Source: Eurosta solidaginis (lineage: Eukaryota; Arthropoda; Insecta; Diptera; Tephritidae). From it: 64,000 bases of DNA. A model generated the notes under the pieces. It did not search any database, was not told where the DNA came from, and saw only the letters and a list, made by a program, of their open reading frames with translations. This document shows positions 1-11,133 of the stretch, one piece after another. The position numbers and the translations under genes are program-made. The number at the start of each line of letters is the position of its first letter. The stretch's first letter is position 1. The DNA lies in contig NC_090323.1 in NCBI RefSeq assembly GCF_040869045.1, positions 158,554,426 to 158,618,425 on the forward strand. The letters run 5' to 3'.

Positions 1-7
1 TTACAAT

Positions 8-26
8 TGGTGTCAGAAGTGGGATT
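8..26 (+). other. Primer-binding site, tRNA-Leu type
   Basis: TGGTGTCAGAAGTGGGATT begins three bases after the LTR end. It is complementary to the 3' end of a eukaryotic tRNA-Leu (…CCCACTTCTGACA plus CCA), which I recall from known tRNA-Leu(CAA). A 19-base fit including the CCA complement makes tRNA-Leu priming of minus-strand DNA synthesis very likely. Confidence 0.85.
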
Positions 27-56
27 GTTGAATAAATTCCGGAGGACAACAAGGAC

Positions 57-1522
57 ATGGCAAAGTTCACTGAATTGAAGATCCAGCAACTGAAGGAGTT
101 GGAGAGCCGTGGATTGAATACAAGCGGCGTTAAACTCGAACTTCAGCCACGGCTGCGAGAGGCAATGGAAGCAGAAGGAATTGATGTGGACGAGTATGTC
201 TTTTACCCTGATGGGGACGAGAAAACAGCAAAAATTGAAGAGAAAAATGAAACATCACAGACAGTTACGAGCACAGACTTGAACATGATATTGGCTGCAA
301 TAGCTGCTAAAACATCGACAGTAACATCAATGTCGTCGCAAATATCATCCCAACTAGAATCACAGGAGGTAAGCATTTCAGAAATGGCGTCGCAAGTAAC
401 ATCACAATTGGAATCGCAGGAGACACGCATAACATCGAAGATTGAAGCACAGGAAACACAAATTTCTACACAGCTCGAAGAACAAAAGACATATATGCAT
501 CTCAACTGGAAGAGCAGAAGACATATATGGCATCCCAACTGGAGTCGTAAGAAACACGTATAACATCTAAGATGGAAGCACAAGAGGAGCGCTTATCATT
601 GCAGGTGGCGCAAATGTCTTCGCAGTTGTAAGCACAGGAAGCAAGGGTAACATCAAAGCTGGAAGCACAGGATACAAAAATTGTGCAGCTCGAGGACAAA
701 ATTGATGCTGGGATGGAAGCTTTGAGAGGTCGTATACAGGAGTTGCAATTAAATCGCCCAACAGTTTCAGCGAGTAATCCAAAGGCAAAAACACCATCCT
801 TTGACAGTTCTGTTCCTTTCCAGGTCTTTAAGCTATAATTTGAGAAGACCGCAACAGTGAACAACTGGAATACTGAAGATAAAGTTGCTGCACTCTTCGT
901 AGCATTGAAAGGACCAGCTGCCGAAATCTTACAGACGATTCCAGAGTACGAACGGAACAGTTATGAAGCATTGATGGCTGCTGTAGAACGACGTTATGGA
1001 AGCGAGCATAGAAAACATATATTCCAAATTGAGTTGCAAAACCGCCACCAAAAAGCAAATGAGAATTTGCAGGAGTTTGCGCCAGATGTCGAATGGCTTG
1101 CACATTTGGCGAATGCCGACGCACCCGTGGAATACACCGAAAGAGTAAAAATTCAGAGCTTTATAAATGGCATACGGGACGTCGAAACGAAGCGAGCCAC
1201 ATACGCAAACCCAAAGCCAACATTTGCAGAGACGGTATCACATGCACTGACTCAGGAAACTGCCTCACTATTGAGTAAACCAGCATACAAAGCTCATCGT
1301 GTGGAAGTGGAAAGACCAGATTGGGTAGACACAATTTTGGAAGCACTGAAGGGATTACAACAGAAAAATGCCGGAGTTATTAAATGTTTCAAGTGCGGAA
1401 ACCCAGGTCATATTGCACGACATTGCAACAGCAACCCTAACAGTTCCAACAATGTGGGTGGTCGTAAACGCAGAGCTGAAGGAGATGAGCAAATCTACAA
1501 GTCCACTCAATCGTTAAACTAA
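57..1522 (+). pseudogene. gag: gag remnant with SAP-like start and CCHC zinc knuckle
   Basis: Structural Gag polyprotein of the LTR element, which would assemble the particle and package RNA. The ATG at 57 opens a 168-aa frame whose first ~45 residues resemble a SAP motif (ELKIQQLKELESRGL), followed by a coiled-coil-like stretch of repeated Gln-Leu-Glu-Ser-Gln units. The frame breaks near 500, passes through stops, and resumes at 857-1522, where a capsid-like region ends in a CX2CX4HX4C zinc knuckle at 1385-1426. The repeated units probably promoted the indel near 500. At least one frameshift and several stops separate the halves, so the gene is dead. The next frame, protease, starts about 100 bases downstream. 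Confidence 0.88.
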
Positions 1523-1629
1523 AGAGAGTCAGCCGCAAGGGGCGACAGCTGGCTCCCTAAATTGAATGCCCCATAATCTCTATCTCGCAAATTGGAAGAA
1601 GGTCAAGCAATATCACTGTCTGAGGACAT

Positions 1630-2307
1630 GTGGATGGAAATGAACGTTTACTGACTGTAGATACGGGTACATCCCATTCCATCATTCGATCAGATTTAGT
1701 CAACAAGAAGATAAGACCATTGCTTATAGCAAGATTACGTACAACCATGGGAGATGACACCCAGGAATGTGAAGTAGCAATTGGGAACGTCACGGTACTA
1801 CACAATTTTATAGTGGCAGGTATTGTTGACGAAATCATAATTGGAGTGGACTTCTTAATCAACCAAGGCATCAAGATCGATATGCAAAGCAAGACGATGC
1901 GATATAAGAACATGGATAGGCCACTTAATTTCGGCTACGAGAGAGGCTACAGCAGTAAACGAGTGCTGGTGGAAGAGAGTCAGCAAATACCACCAAAATC
2001 AGAAGCAGTCATCTGGACAAAGGTTGATGGAGATTGTGGGACAAACAAATTGTGGGTTGTCGAAGCAGCAAATAAATCAGCACTGAACATACTTGTAGGA
2101 AAAACCCTGGCTATGACAAAACAAGATGGACGTATTCCGGTAAGAGTACTCAATGAGTTCAAGTCACCATTCAATTTGACCAACGGAGCTATTTTGGGAA
2201 GATGCCAAGAGGCTGAAGTAGTTATTAACTGTGAACAGCTCCAGGAACACGTTTCATCTAGTAATACTGATCTTTCAAATGCATCACGGCATGGACGCAG
2301 GGGTTAG
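1630..2307 (+). pseudogene. pol: Retroviral-type aspartic protease region of pol
   Basis: A 225-codon open stretch (GTG at 1630, used only as the frame edge) contains the catalytic triad Asp-Thr-Gly at 1660-1668 in the context LLTVDTGTSHS, and the later hydrophobic-Gly-hydrophobic-Asp block IIIGVDFL that closes a retropepsin fold. The active enzyme is a homodimer that cleaves Gag-Pol. The remaining ~120 residues form the linker to reverse transcriptase. The frame ends at 2307 and RT continues in another frame, so a frameshift lies around 2300. I see no separate start signal; it would be made as part of a Gag-Pol fusion. Confidence 0.85.
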
Positions 2308-2399
2308 AGGAAGCCTATCAGAGTAAGGCAAAACAACTGCTCCTAAAGTACGCGAACATATTTGACCAGGATGGTTCCAAACCAGGCCGCACCAATGTT

Positions 2400-3940
2400 G
2401 TGAAACATCAAATTGACACGGCAGATGCGAGGCCGATCTGTCAAGCTCCACGTAGTGTTCCACTGGCGAAGCGGGAAGTTGTGAGTAAAATCATACAAGA
2501 AATGAGCGACAGCGGCGTCATCGAACCATCAGCTAGTCCATGGAGCTCACCGGTAGTACTTGTAAAGAAGAAGGATGGAAAAATGAGGTTTTGCGTGGAC
2601 TACCGGAAGTTGAATGACGTTACGAAAAAGGATAGCTACCCATTGCCAAGAATTGACGACACTCTGGACTCGCTATCTGGTACGAAATAGTTTTCCGCAC
2701 TGGACTTGAAAAGCGGCTACTGGCAAGTTGAGGTGAAGGAGGAAGATAAAGAGAAAACAGCCTTCAGTGTCGGTGATGGTCTGTGGCAATTTACAGTGAT
2801 GCCTTTTGGACTTTGTAATGCACCAGCTACTTTTGAGAGACTCATGGACCAGGTACTGAAAGGACTACATTGGAAAACATGCTTGGTGTACCTGGACGAC
2901 ATCATCGTATTGGGCAAGAACTTTGATGAACATCTTAAGAACTTGGAGGAAGTTTTCCAGAGAATAGCTGGCGCTGGTCTGTAGTTAAGTCCCAAAAAGT
3001 GTGCGCTGTTTAAAAAGGAAGTGAATTATTTGGGTCACAAGGTAACGACAGATGCGAACGAAAAAATAGAGGCTTTAAAGGATTGGCCAAGACCACAGAA
3101 CCTACATGAGTTGAGAAGTTTCCTTGGGCTGTGCACATATTACCGCCGATTTGAACCAAATTTTTCCAGCGTAGCCCATAGCCTCCGTGAGCTTACAAGA
3201 AAAACAAAGCTTTTCAATGGAAGAAGGAGCAACAAGTGGCTTTCCAAACATTGAAGGAGCGTTTGTGCACTGCCCAAATGTTGGCATATCCGATTACAGG
3301 AGCAACATTTATTCTAGATACAGATGCGAGTGGATATGCTATAGGAGGCGTTTTATCACAACTGGTCGATGGACAGGAGAAGGTAATTGCATATTACAGC
3401 CGTTCGATTGGAAAACCAGAGAGGAACTACTGTGTTACGCGGAGAGAGCTGTTGGCATTGGTAGAGTGCATTCAACATTTTCACAAATACCTCTACGGCC
3501 AGCGATTCCGTGTCAGGACAGATCACGCAGCGTTGAAATGGCTTTTGCAGTTCCGTAATCCGGAAGGACAATTGGCACGGTGAATCGAGCGACTACAAAG
3601 CTATGACTTTTCCATTGAGCATCGAAAAGGTAGTACCCATGGAAATGCCGATGCAATGTCACGAAGACCATGTAGTCTGGAATGCAAGCACTGTTCAAAG
3701 GCCGAGGCTAAAGAAGACATTATAGATGTCCGGCTAATGACTATAACGTGTACGGATGAATGGGACAAGGAACAACTAAGAAAGTGTCAGCTAGAAGATA
3801 TAGATCTGTCACATGTTATGCAAGGGTTCGAACGAAACGAAAGACCAAGCAGAGAGGAGATGTCAGCAGAGAGTCCCATTGCGAAATCATATTGGGGACA
3901 GTGGAACAGTTTAGAATTGATATCCGGTTGCTTGCATTGA
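2400..3940 (+). pseudogene. pol: Reverse transcriptase and RNase H region of pol
   Basis: RT fingers and palm are clear: the YRKLN block, then the catalytic Tyr-Leu-Asp-Asp at 2889-2900, then the connection (LGLCTYYRRF). RNase H follows from about 3236 with FILDTDASG carrying the first catalytic Asp and RVRTDHAALKWL the later one. Breaks: an in-frame TAG at 2688-2690, another at 2982-2984, a frameshift near 3236, a TGA at 3581-3583 and another TGA at 3938-3940. RT would copy the RNA genome and RNase H would degrade the RNA strand of the hybrid. Decayed, but domain order and spacing are normal for Ty3/gypsy. Confidence 0.92.
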
Positions 3941-4009
3941 GTATGGGAGAGTGAGGATGGTCAATGCAAGAAGAAACTGATAGTTGTTCCCAGGAAGAGG
4001 ATTCCTGAC

Positions 4010-5089
4010 GTGCTCAGCAAGATGCACAATGGTCCAAGTGGAGGTCATCTTGGAATCACGAAGACACTCGAGAAAATTAAGCAGAGATTCTATTGGGCTG
4101 GTTGCCGTCAGTCGGTCACCGAGTGGATTGCCAACTGCGAGGTATGCAACAGAGCGAAAAGGCCCAAAACCCGAAGTCATGGCCAGATGAAGCAGTATAT
4201 TTCAGGTGCACTATTTGAAAGGATCGCTATGGATGTCGCGGGTCCATTTCCTACTAGCAACCGCGGAAACCAATACATACTGCTGGTTATGGATTATTTC
4301 AGTAAATGGCCAGAGGTATACCCAATACCAAACCAAGAAGCAGAAACAGTAGCAGAAGTGGTTAAAAACGAATTGGTTGCAAGGTATGGTGTACCAATGG
4401 AGTTACATTCTGACCAAGGCAGGAATTTCGAATCAGCTGTATTCCAGGAAATGTGTAAATCATTGGGCATTCGAAAAACACGAACAACTGCATTGCATCC
4501 TCAGTCCGATGGTATGGTGGAACGTTTCAATAGAACATTGGAGGAGCACTTAAGGAAAGTAGTACACAAATACCATAAAGAGTGGGATACCCGCATACCA
4601 TTATTCTTGATGGCTTACCGATCAGCAGTGCATGAGACAATGGGCCAAACCCCTGCAAAAGTAATTTTTGGCAATGACCTTAGACTGCCAGCTGATTTGA
4701 AGTTTGGGATAGATGCCAATGCGGAAAGAAATGTCAAGAAATCCACTAGTGATTTGGAAGAAGAGCTAAGAGAAATACATGATCTGATAAGGCAACGAAC
4801 AAAGATTATGAGTGACAAGATGAAAGCCAGATATGATAAAGCAATTAATTCAGAAGGTTTTCAGGAAGGAGATTTGGTGCTGTTATACAACCCACAACGT
4901 AAAAAAGGTTTGTCCCCGAAATTGCAGTGTAATTGGGAAGGCCCATACAAAGTTTTAAAACGGATCAACGATGTAGTTTACCGCATACAAACCATCGGTA
5001 AATCACGAACCAAGATGAAAGTGGTCCATTTGGAAAGGCTGGCAACGTTTAGATCGGGAGATTTGTCTAATCTGGACGATCAGACTTAG
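4010..5089 (+). pseudogene. pol: Integrase region of pol, open for 359 codons
   Basis: This is the least damaged part of the element. An HHCC zinc-binding domain (His6, His13, Cys43, Cys46 from the first Met at 4010) precedes a DDE core with Asp75 (IAMDVAGP), Asp135 (HSDQGRN) and Glu171 (MVERFNR); 35 residues separate the last two, the usual DD35E spacing. The C-terminal part holds a GPY/F module (EGPYKVL, about residues 300-320), typical of many Ty3/gypsy integrases. There is no chromodomain. It shares a frame with the RNase H segment but is cut from it by the TGA at 3938-3940. It ends 11 bases before the 3' LTR. Confidence 0.92.
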
Positions 5090-5100
5090 GTGGAGGGCAG
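5088..5100 (+). other. Polypurine tract
   Basis: AGGTGGAGGGCAG directly precedes the 3' LTR (TGTTATG…), the position and purine-rich make-up expected of the plus-strand primer. Confidence 0.7.
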
Positions 5101-5352
5101 TGTTATGAATATTAGGAAAACTAAGGAGTGCTGCCATCTCTAAGCCGATGCTAAGCAGTGACGTGAATTCACGTTCATAGATCAATCATTATGTATCTAC
5201 ATTATTCGTTGCACAGTTTGAGTGTTATTGTGAAGTACTTTAATAAAGGCCATTTTGCATTATTACAAATTGAAGTTATTTATTCAACAGTTTAGTGATT
5301 CGAACTTAGCAGAGGATTGCAAATAAGAGGATTTGCAAGTAAAATCGTTACA
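5101..5352 (+). repeat. 3' LTR, 252 bp
   Basis: Starts TGTTATG right after the polypurine tract and ends CGTTACA, giving the TG…CA ends of an LTR. An AATAAA polyadenylation signal lies at 5242-5247. The 5' LTR is outside the window apart from 1-5, so LTR-LTR divergence cannot be measured. Confidence 0.88.
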
Positions 5353-7607
5353 ATATGGTAATTGGATTGGTTTGTTGACGCAAAATATAACTTTAGAAAA
5401 AAACTTTGTAAAATGGGTGTGACACCTTCTATATTAAGTAGTAGAAAATGAAAAAGTTATGCAGGGCGAAATCAAGAGCCCTTGGAATCTTGGCAGGAAT
5501 ACTGTTCGTTGTATTACATATATAAATAAATTAGCGGTACCCGACAGATGATGGTCTGGGTCACCCTTGTCCACATTTTGGTGGATATCTCGAAAACGCC
5601 TTCACATATACAACTACCACCACTCCCTTTTAAAACCCTCATTAGTACCTTTAATTTGATACCCATATCGTACAAACAAATTCTAGAGTCATCCCTGGTC
5701 CACATTTATGGCGATATCTCGAAAAGGCGTCCACCAATAGAACTAAGGCCCACTCCCTTTTAAAATACTCATTAACACCTTTCGTTTGATACCCATATCG
5801 TACAAACAAATTCTAGAGTCATCCCTGGTCCACCTTTATGGCGATATCTCGAAAAGGTGTCCACCTATAGAACTAAGGCCCACTCCCTTTTAAAATACCC
5901 ATTAACACCTTTCATTTGATACCCATATCGTACAAACAAATGCTAGAGTCATCCTTGGTCCACATTTATGGCGATATATCGAAAAGGCGTCCACCTATAG
6001 AACTAAGGCCCACGCCCTTTTAAAATACTCATTAACACCTTTCATTTGATACCCATATCGTACAAACAAATTCTAGAGTCATTCCTGGTCCACCTTTAAG
6101 GCGATATCTCGAAAAGGCGTCCACCTATAGAACTAAGGCCCACTCCCTTTTAAAATACTCATTAACACCTTTCATTTGATACATATCGTACAAACGAATT
6201 CTAGAGTCATCCCTGGTCCACCTTTATGGCGATATCTCGAAAAGGTGTCCACCTATAGAACTAAGGCCCACTCCCTTTTAAAATACCCATTAACACCTTT
6301 CATTTGATACCCATATCGTACAAACAAATTCTAGAGTCATCCCTGGTCCACATTTATGGCGATATATCGAAAAGGCGTCCACCTATAGAACTAAGGCCCA
6401 CGCCCTTTTAAAATACTCATTAACACCTTTCATTTGATACCCATATCGTACAAACAACGTCTAGAGTCATCCCTGGTCCACCTTTATGGCGATATCTCGA
6501 AAAGGCGTCCACCTATAGAACCAAGGCCCACTCCCTTTTAAAATACTCATTAACACCTTTCATTTGATACATATCGTACAAACAAATTCTAGAGTCATCC
6601 CTGGTCCACATTTATGGCGATATCTAGAAAATGTGTCCACCTATAGAACTAAGGCCCACTCCCTTTTAAAATACTCATTAACACCTTTCATTTGATACAT
6701 ATCGTACAAACAAATTCTACAGTCATCCCTGGTACACCTTTATGGCGATATCTCGAAAAGGCGTCCACCTATAGAACTAAGGCCCACTCCCTTTTAAAAT
6801 ACTCATTAACACCTTTCATTTGATACATATCGTACAAACAAATTCTAGAGTCATCCCTGGTCCACATTTATGGCGATATCTCGAAAAGGTGTCCACCTAT
6901 AGAACTAAGTCCCACTCCCTTTTAAAATACTCATTAACACCTTTTATTTGATACCCATATCGTACAAACAAATTCTAGAGTCATCCCTGGTCCACCTTTA
7001 TGGCGATATCTCGAAAAGGCGTCCACCTATAGAACTAAGGCCCACTCCCTTTTAAAATACTCATGAACACCTTTAATTTGATACCCATATCGTACAAACA
7101 AATTCTAGAGTCATCCCTGGTCCACCTTTATGGCGATATCTCGAAAAGGCGTCCACCTATAGAACTAAGGCCCACTCCCTTTTAAGATACTCATTAACAC
7201 CTTTCATTTGATACCCATATCGTACAAACAAATTCTAGAGTCATCCCTGGTCCACCTTTATGGCGATATCTCGAAAAGACATCCACCTATAGAACTAAGG
7301 CCGACGTCATTTTAAAATACTCATTAACACCTTTCATTTGATACCCAGATCTTACAAACAAATTCTAGGGTCATCCCTGGTCCACCTTTATGGCGATATC
7401 CCTAAATGGCGTCCACCTATAGAACTATGGCCCATTCCCTCTTAAAATACTCTTTAGTACCTTCCATTTGATACAGATGTCATACAAACACATTCCAGGG
7501 TTACCCTAGGTTAATTTTCCAACATGGTGGTTTTGTCTCCATAACTCTCAACTGAGTATGTAATGTTCGGTTACACCCGAACTTAGCCTTCCTTACTTGT
7601 TCAAAAT
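5353..7607 (-). mobile_element. DINE-1/INE-1-like non-autonomous element, copy A (interrupted by the LTR element)
   Basis: Reverse-orientation member of the family seen at 21.0, 35.3, 43.2 and 62.1 kb. The terminal block at its right end (7545-7607) contains a short hairpin (GTTCGG…CCGAAC) and the GAGTAT subterminal motif. 5353-5535 is the start of the family tail; the rest of the tail lies left of the LTR element, outside the window. The Helentron-associated (HINE/DINE-1) assignment rests on subterminal inverted repeats, an internal tandem array, a hairpin near one end and INE-1-like landmarks in other copies. No coding capacity. Confidence 0.7.
5575..7460. repeat. 15-unit tandem array, 128/130-bp period
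   Basis: The block around GCGATATCTCGAAAAG recurs at 5711, 5841, 5971, 6101, 6229, 6359, 6489, 6617, 6745, 6873, 7003, 7133, 7263 and 7393, with a diverged first unit near 5583. Spacing is 130 or 128 bp; the shorter units lack CC in GATACCCATATCG. Units are well over 90% alike by eye apart from the outermost ones. Each unit has short ORFs, which I treat as non-coding. Confidence 0.95.
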
Positions 7608-7675
7608 AAACGGAACTAAAAAAAGTAAAATGCTATTTATAATGATTTGGTTTTGAAAAGAATACTCCACAATTA

Positions 7676-8021
7676 AGGGCCCTTTACTGATACTTAGCAT
7701 AGACTTGACTTGACTTGAGAACTGTCAGTTACAGTTCTGTTAAATGAACATTGCATGTTACTGATTACTCAATACTTAGCAACACTTAACTTGACTTAAA
7801 AGTCTGTTCAATTTTGATTTTCTATGTAAGTTCTAAGTGACGTTTACATTTTGAGATGTCATTTGTTTGTTTCCATTTCATTTTGACATTTTGTCATACA
7901 AATTGGCTTTTAATGATTATGATGCCAGATTGTATGCGCTAAGTGGAGTATAATCGTGGCTAAGTTGCCAAGTTTAAGCCAAGTCCAGTCAAGTCTATGC
8001 TAAGTATCATTAATGGGCCCT
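7676..8021. mobile_element. MITE with ~40-bp terminal inverted repeats (PIF/Harbinger-like)
   Basis: The left end from GGGCCCTTTACTGATACTTA and the right end ending in TAATGGGCCC are inverted repeats: about 38 of 41 positions pair between 7677-7717 and 7980-8020. The element is flanked by TTA on both sides (one reading of the edges), the usual PIF/Harbinger duplication; a TTAA reading is also possible. No transposase ORF in the ~260-bp interior. Confidence 0.75.
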
Positions 8022-8329
8022 TTAAGGCTGGGATTATCCACATATTCGAATATCCATACGGATATCCGTTGACACGGAGAAAATCCCGACGGCATGGGTA
8101 TCCGGTTAATATTCGTTTGTGGAACTATCCGGATATCCGGATTTATGAAGATCCGGTTAATACCCGTATTTTTGGATATCGAGTGAAAGCAACAAATTGA
8201 TGTGCCATATATGTTTAGTTAACATTAATAACAATAAATTCTTGGCGAATTTAAATCAATTAACAGTGAATACAAAAAAGACTCGTATGGAGAAATATGT
8301 AATATGATGTTAAACTATATTCTTTTTGT

Positions 8330-9300
8330 TCTGGAGTAAGAAAACAAGTGCCGATATCCTTTCCCGACTCAACCAATTTCGTGTGAGACGAAGTACGTTT
8401 CCAGCACTTGAAAATACCCTTCAGAAGCTGTTGAAGTGGCAGGTACCGCAAGATATCTTTTGGCGATTTTCGACAGATTGGGATATATTTTTATGGTCTT
8501 GCCACCAATTGCTGGCACTGAGATTGTGGTTTATTTGTTCTTCGAATAACTAGCGCTGAAACTCGTCTTCCTCCCTTGTGTCACTGTCGTTATCATTTAG
8601 GAGTATATCCATGGCCGTGAGATCACTGTTTTTCGGAGCTTCTTTTTGGGCATTCATATCAGCAGTACCCATTTTTTTTGCCATTTTTTCCACATGCTTT
8701 TTTATTTTGTTACGAAAAGCATCGGTTGAGGCTTTAACTGTTTGAACCTCGGATCAAGACAACTCGCCATATGTTTAATACTGATATTTTCTAGAGATGG
8801 ATCTTCAATGTCTTCAAAAGAAAAACGTCTTCTCAAGTCTGCATCTACTTTTTCTTTAAATGTTTTTGCCATCCTCGAAACAGTGTTTTTAAATTTCAGA
8901 TGCTTATTAATAATTTTATGAATGATGGGCTTCACTTTAGAAATTGTAATCTCGCTATCACTGCTAAGCACATTTGTCGCAATTTCGAAAGGGATGAGTA
9001 AATCTATTAGAACATCAACTGCGTGTACGTTTACTCGAATGACTGAAACTCAACACCAGTTTTAAAACCTTTTGGATGACTCCACAACATTCCGGTAGTT
9101 TCATTCCTAAATTAAAACTCAATTGAAGTGTATGTGCACCGCATGGATGACTGGTTATGTCAGGGCTCAAACCCCGAAGAGCATTTGCGTCCATACCACA
9201 TTATCTTGAAGATGGAAAAACGGATAGTGGCTCCATAGACTTGATGTCGATCCTTGGTTTTGTAGCGTTTTTTCACAATATAAACAAATGGCACTGTTCT
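8330..9300 (-). pseudogene. hAT-superfamily transposase relic (BED finger to dimerisation domain)
   Basis: Reading the minus strand from right to left gives the hAT domain order in pieces. A BED-type zinc finger (ICLYCEKT, then a Ser-rich loop and His) lies near 9250-9300. RCAHTLQLS lies near 9120-9160. LLIPFEIATNVLSS lies near 8960-9010. MASCLDPRFKQL lies near 8731-8770. The dimerisation block IAKRYLAVPATSTASE lies near 8420-8470, one frame away. All five blocks are conserved hAT transposase landmarks. Only the 8702-8971 stretch is open for more than 80 codons. The whole relic spans ~1 kb against ~2 kb for a complete hAT transposase, and the distance between BED finger and RCAHTLQL is far too short, so the centre of the gene is deleted. 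Confidence 0.8.
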
Positions 9301-9519
9301 TATTTTCACTTGTTTGTAAAGTTGTAGCTTTTTACTTTTTTACGTTAATTTAGAAATCTACAAACATATTTTGTGAATAATTTTTCGATGCTCGCGTGCG
9401 GAGTCCTGAAGCTCCCCACTTCATTATATCGAAGTTCTACCATTGAATATCTTGAATCTAGTTTGAATATCTACAATTTTTTTTGAAGTGGAAGTGTTCT
9501 TATTACTATATTATTGCCC

Positions 9520-10110
9520 CTTTTTCATGGCACAACATGCGTATGGAAGAGAGAAATCCACAGAGTCAGTGCTTCATGAGGACGTTCGAAGTTTGAAGGT
9601 GCTTTCAACGCAACGCGATAGAGCTTGCCTTCGCAAGGGGAGGAGTGGACGGCCCAAAATGGAGTTTGGCCACTTCCCTTCTATTTAACTACGAAATATA
9701 AACTGTGGTAGGGGGATTAATAGTAAGTAAGCATATATGTAAGGGCGAGCACAGGGTCGGGGTGCTCTCATCTCTGTTGTGGCTCATTATTATAAAGATA
9801 TCCTAGCAAAATTGACTTCGAGTCTTTTTTTCTACGTGATGAGTGAAATTATGAAAGAATCGTTGGCAGAACTTAGCAGGTGGGCACAAACCCGTGGCTT
9901 TATTGTAATTCAGGAGAAGATTGCGCAGACTAATCTACTTCCTTTAACCCTATGAAGTAGTACCAAGGGTTAACAATCTCTTGGAAACTTAACTGTAAAC
10001 TTTGCATAGTGGAAGGGGTATCGGGGCATGTATTGTTTACTACGTTGGTAAACCTATTTTCGGTAAGAAATGGTGCTTTGCCTGTTCTTCTTCTTCTTGT
10101 AGCAGCGCTA
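9520..10110 (+). pseudogene. I/LOA-type non-LTR reverse transcriptase relic
   Basis: Pieces of a non-LTR reverse transcriptase appear in order across frames. AQHAYGREKSTESVLHED lies at 9530-9580. KFEGAFN lies near 9590-9615. A GVLS-SLLW block, one base short, lies near 9760-9780. MSEIMKESLAELSRWAQTRG lies near 9838-9900. A degraded IGKKWG-like thumb motif lies near 10040-10080. The same motifs occur, better kept, in the I/LOA-type element at 51.5 kb (QHEYMKGKSTETALH, IKGAFNS, GGVLSPLLW). The catalytic YADD is not visible here. Stops and shifts throughout; not functional. Confidence 0.6.
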
Positions 10111-11072
10111 CGCTCCAAAAAAAAAGTGCAATTACTCACAATATGTCATCAAAATTCTTTAACGGAAGTACAAGCAAACTTCCAGTTTCAAAAGCCTGCG
10201 ACCAAAGACACATGGGTCTTAGAAACTTTGGTTCCACGTTGCAATTGAAAAGATGGTTGGCGTCTTGTAGAAATGTTACATGCAGTGCATATATTGCATC
10301 GAAGTTGATTCTGGATTAGTAGAAGTTTAACCTTTTGCGTGTACCTAAAAAGTCTGCTTTCCTCTACTAAGACTTTCGGGTATGGCCACTGACAACGGCG
10401 TTCCCCCGGGCATATGTTGGCTTAAGACTTTGGCGCCTCTTTATAGATGAGGCTATGCGCCAGCTAATACATTGTTGGGTCAAACGTCGTATGTACCGTA
10501 TTTTTTCACAGTACTTGCGGAGGGCCATCCCTTATATCTACGCGAGACGGAGCCTGTTCAATGAGTTGCTTCAAGATGGATTTGCACATCAATTGAACTA
10601 CTTTCCTACTGCGACAGGTTTCACGAAAAGATCTTTATCAATCGGAAAGCCTGCATATCATTTGATGACAGCAGCTTTACATGAGTTCCAAATGGTTGCC
10701 GGTCAATCGACGAACTCCGTAACGCAATGAGTTTTTCAAAAATTAACTTTATAACAAGCAATACAGGAGAGAGCTCTCTAACAGACTGGGAGTTTACCAC
10801 GTTTCTTTACCGATTGAAAGTTCTTAGCTTGATGGGAGTGTTATACTATTTTCATCAACCAATTATGTGACTCCAGGATTATTGGCATAATACTATCATG
10901 TGTGTGGACATGAAAAAAGGTACCCTCACGTCGAATCTTAGATCCTCTCTGTACATTTCTCCATTCTCTCAGAGGTGTCATGCTTTGCTGTAACTTCAAG
11001 TCCGAACACTGGCAACTCCTTCCGCTGGTTAGGGTATTCCATTAATACTTGCGTGTTTGCCTAAATTTGCGA
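10111..11072. other. No recognised feature
   Basis: Moderate-complexity sequence with short open stretches (for example 10455-10730) that show no motif I recognise. It may continue the non-LTR relic on its left or be other decayed mobile DNA. Confidence 0.4.
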
Positions 11073-11133
11073 ACATAGCAATACAACAAACACATACATA
11101 TGCACATAGCAATACAACAAACACATACATATG
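11073..11133. repeat. Two-copy tandem duplication, 31-bp period
   Basis: ACATAGCAATACAACAAAC followed by ACATACATATG occurs at 11073-11102 and again at 11104-11133 without mismatch. Confidence 0.9.

Larger units (their letters stand above)
1..5352 (+). mobile_element. Ty3/gypsy LTR retrotransposon, decayed, 5' LTR cut by window edge
   Basis: Order is 5' LTR end, tRNA primer-binding site, gag, protease, reverse transcriptase, RNase H, integrase, polypurine tract and 3' LTR, which is the Ty3/gypsy gene order. Only the last five bases of the 5' LTR (TTACA) lie in the window; the same five bases close the 3' LTR. The coding region runs through at least three reading frames with several in-frame stops, so this copy cannot make a full Gag-Pol. 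No envelope gene is present between integrase and the polypurine tract. Sequence just right of the 3' LTR is the reverse complement of the DINE-1-like tail seen near 23.7 kb, so the element inserted into such a copy. Confidence 0.93.

Noticed and set aside
5548..5763. Open frames inside the 130-bp arrays (also near 22.0 and 62.6-62.9 kb)
   Set aside because: They recur with the unit on either strand and break with every indel; non-coding repeat.
5575..7460. CRISPR-like array
   Set aside because: Units are contiguous 130-bp repeats without unique spacers, in eukaryotic transposon DNA.
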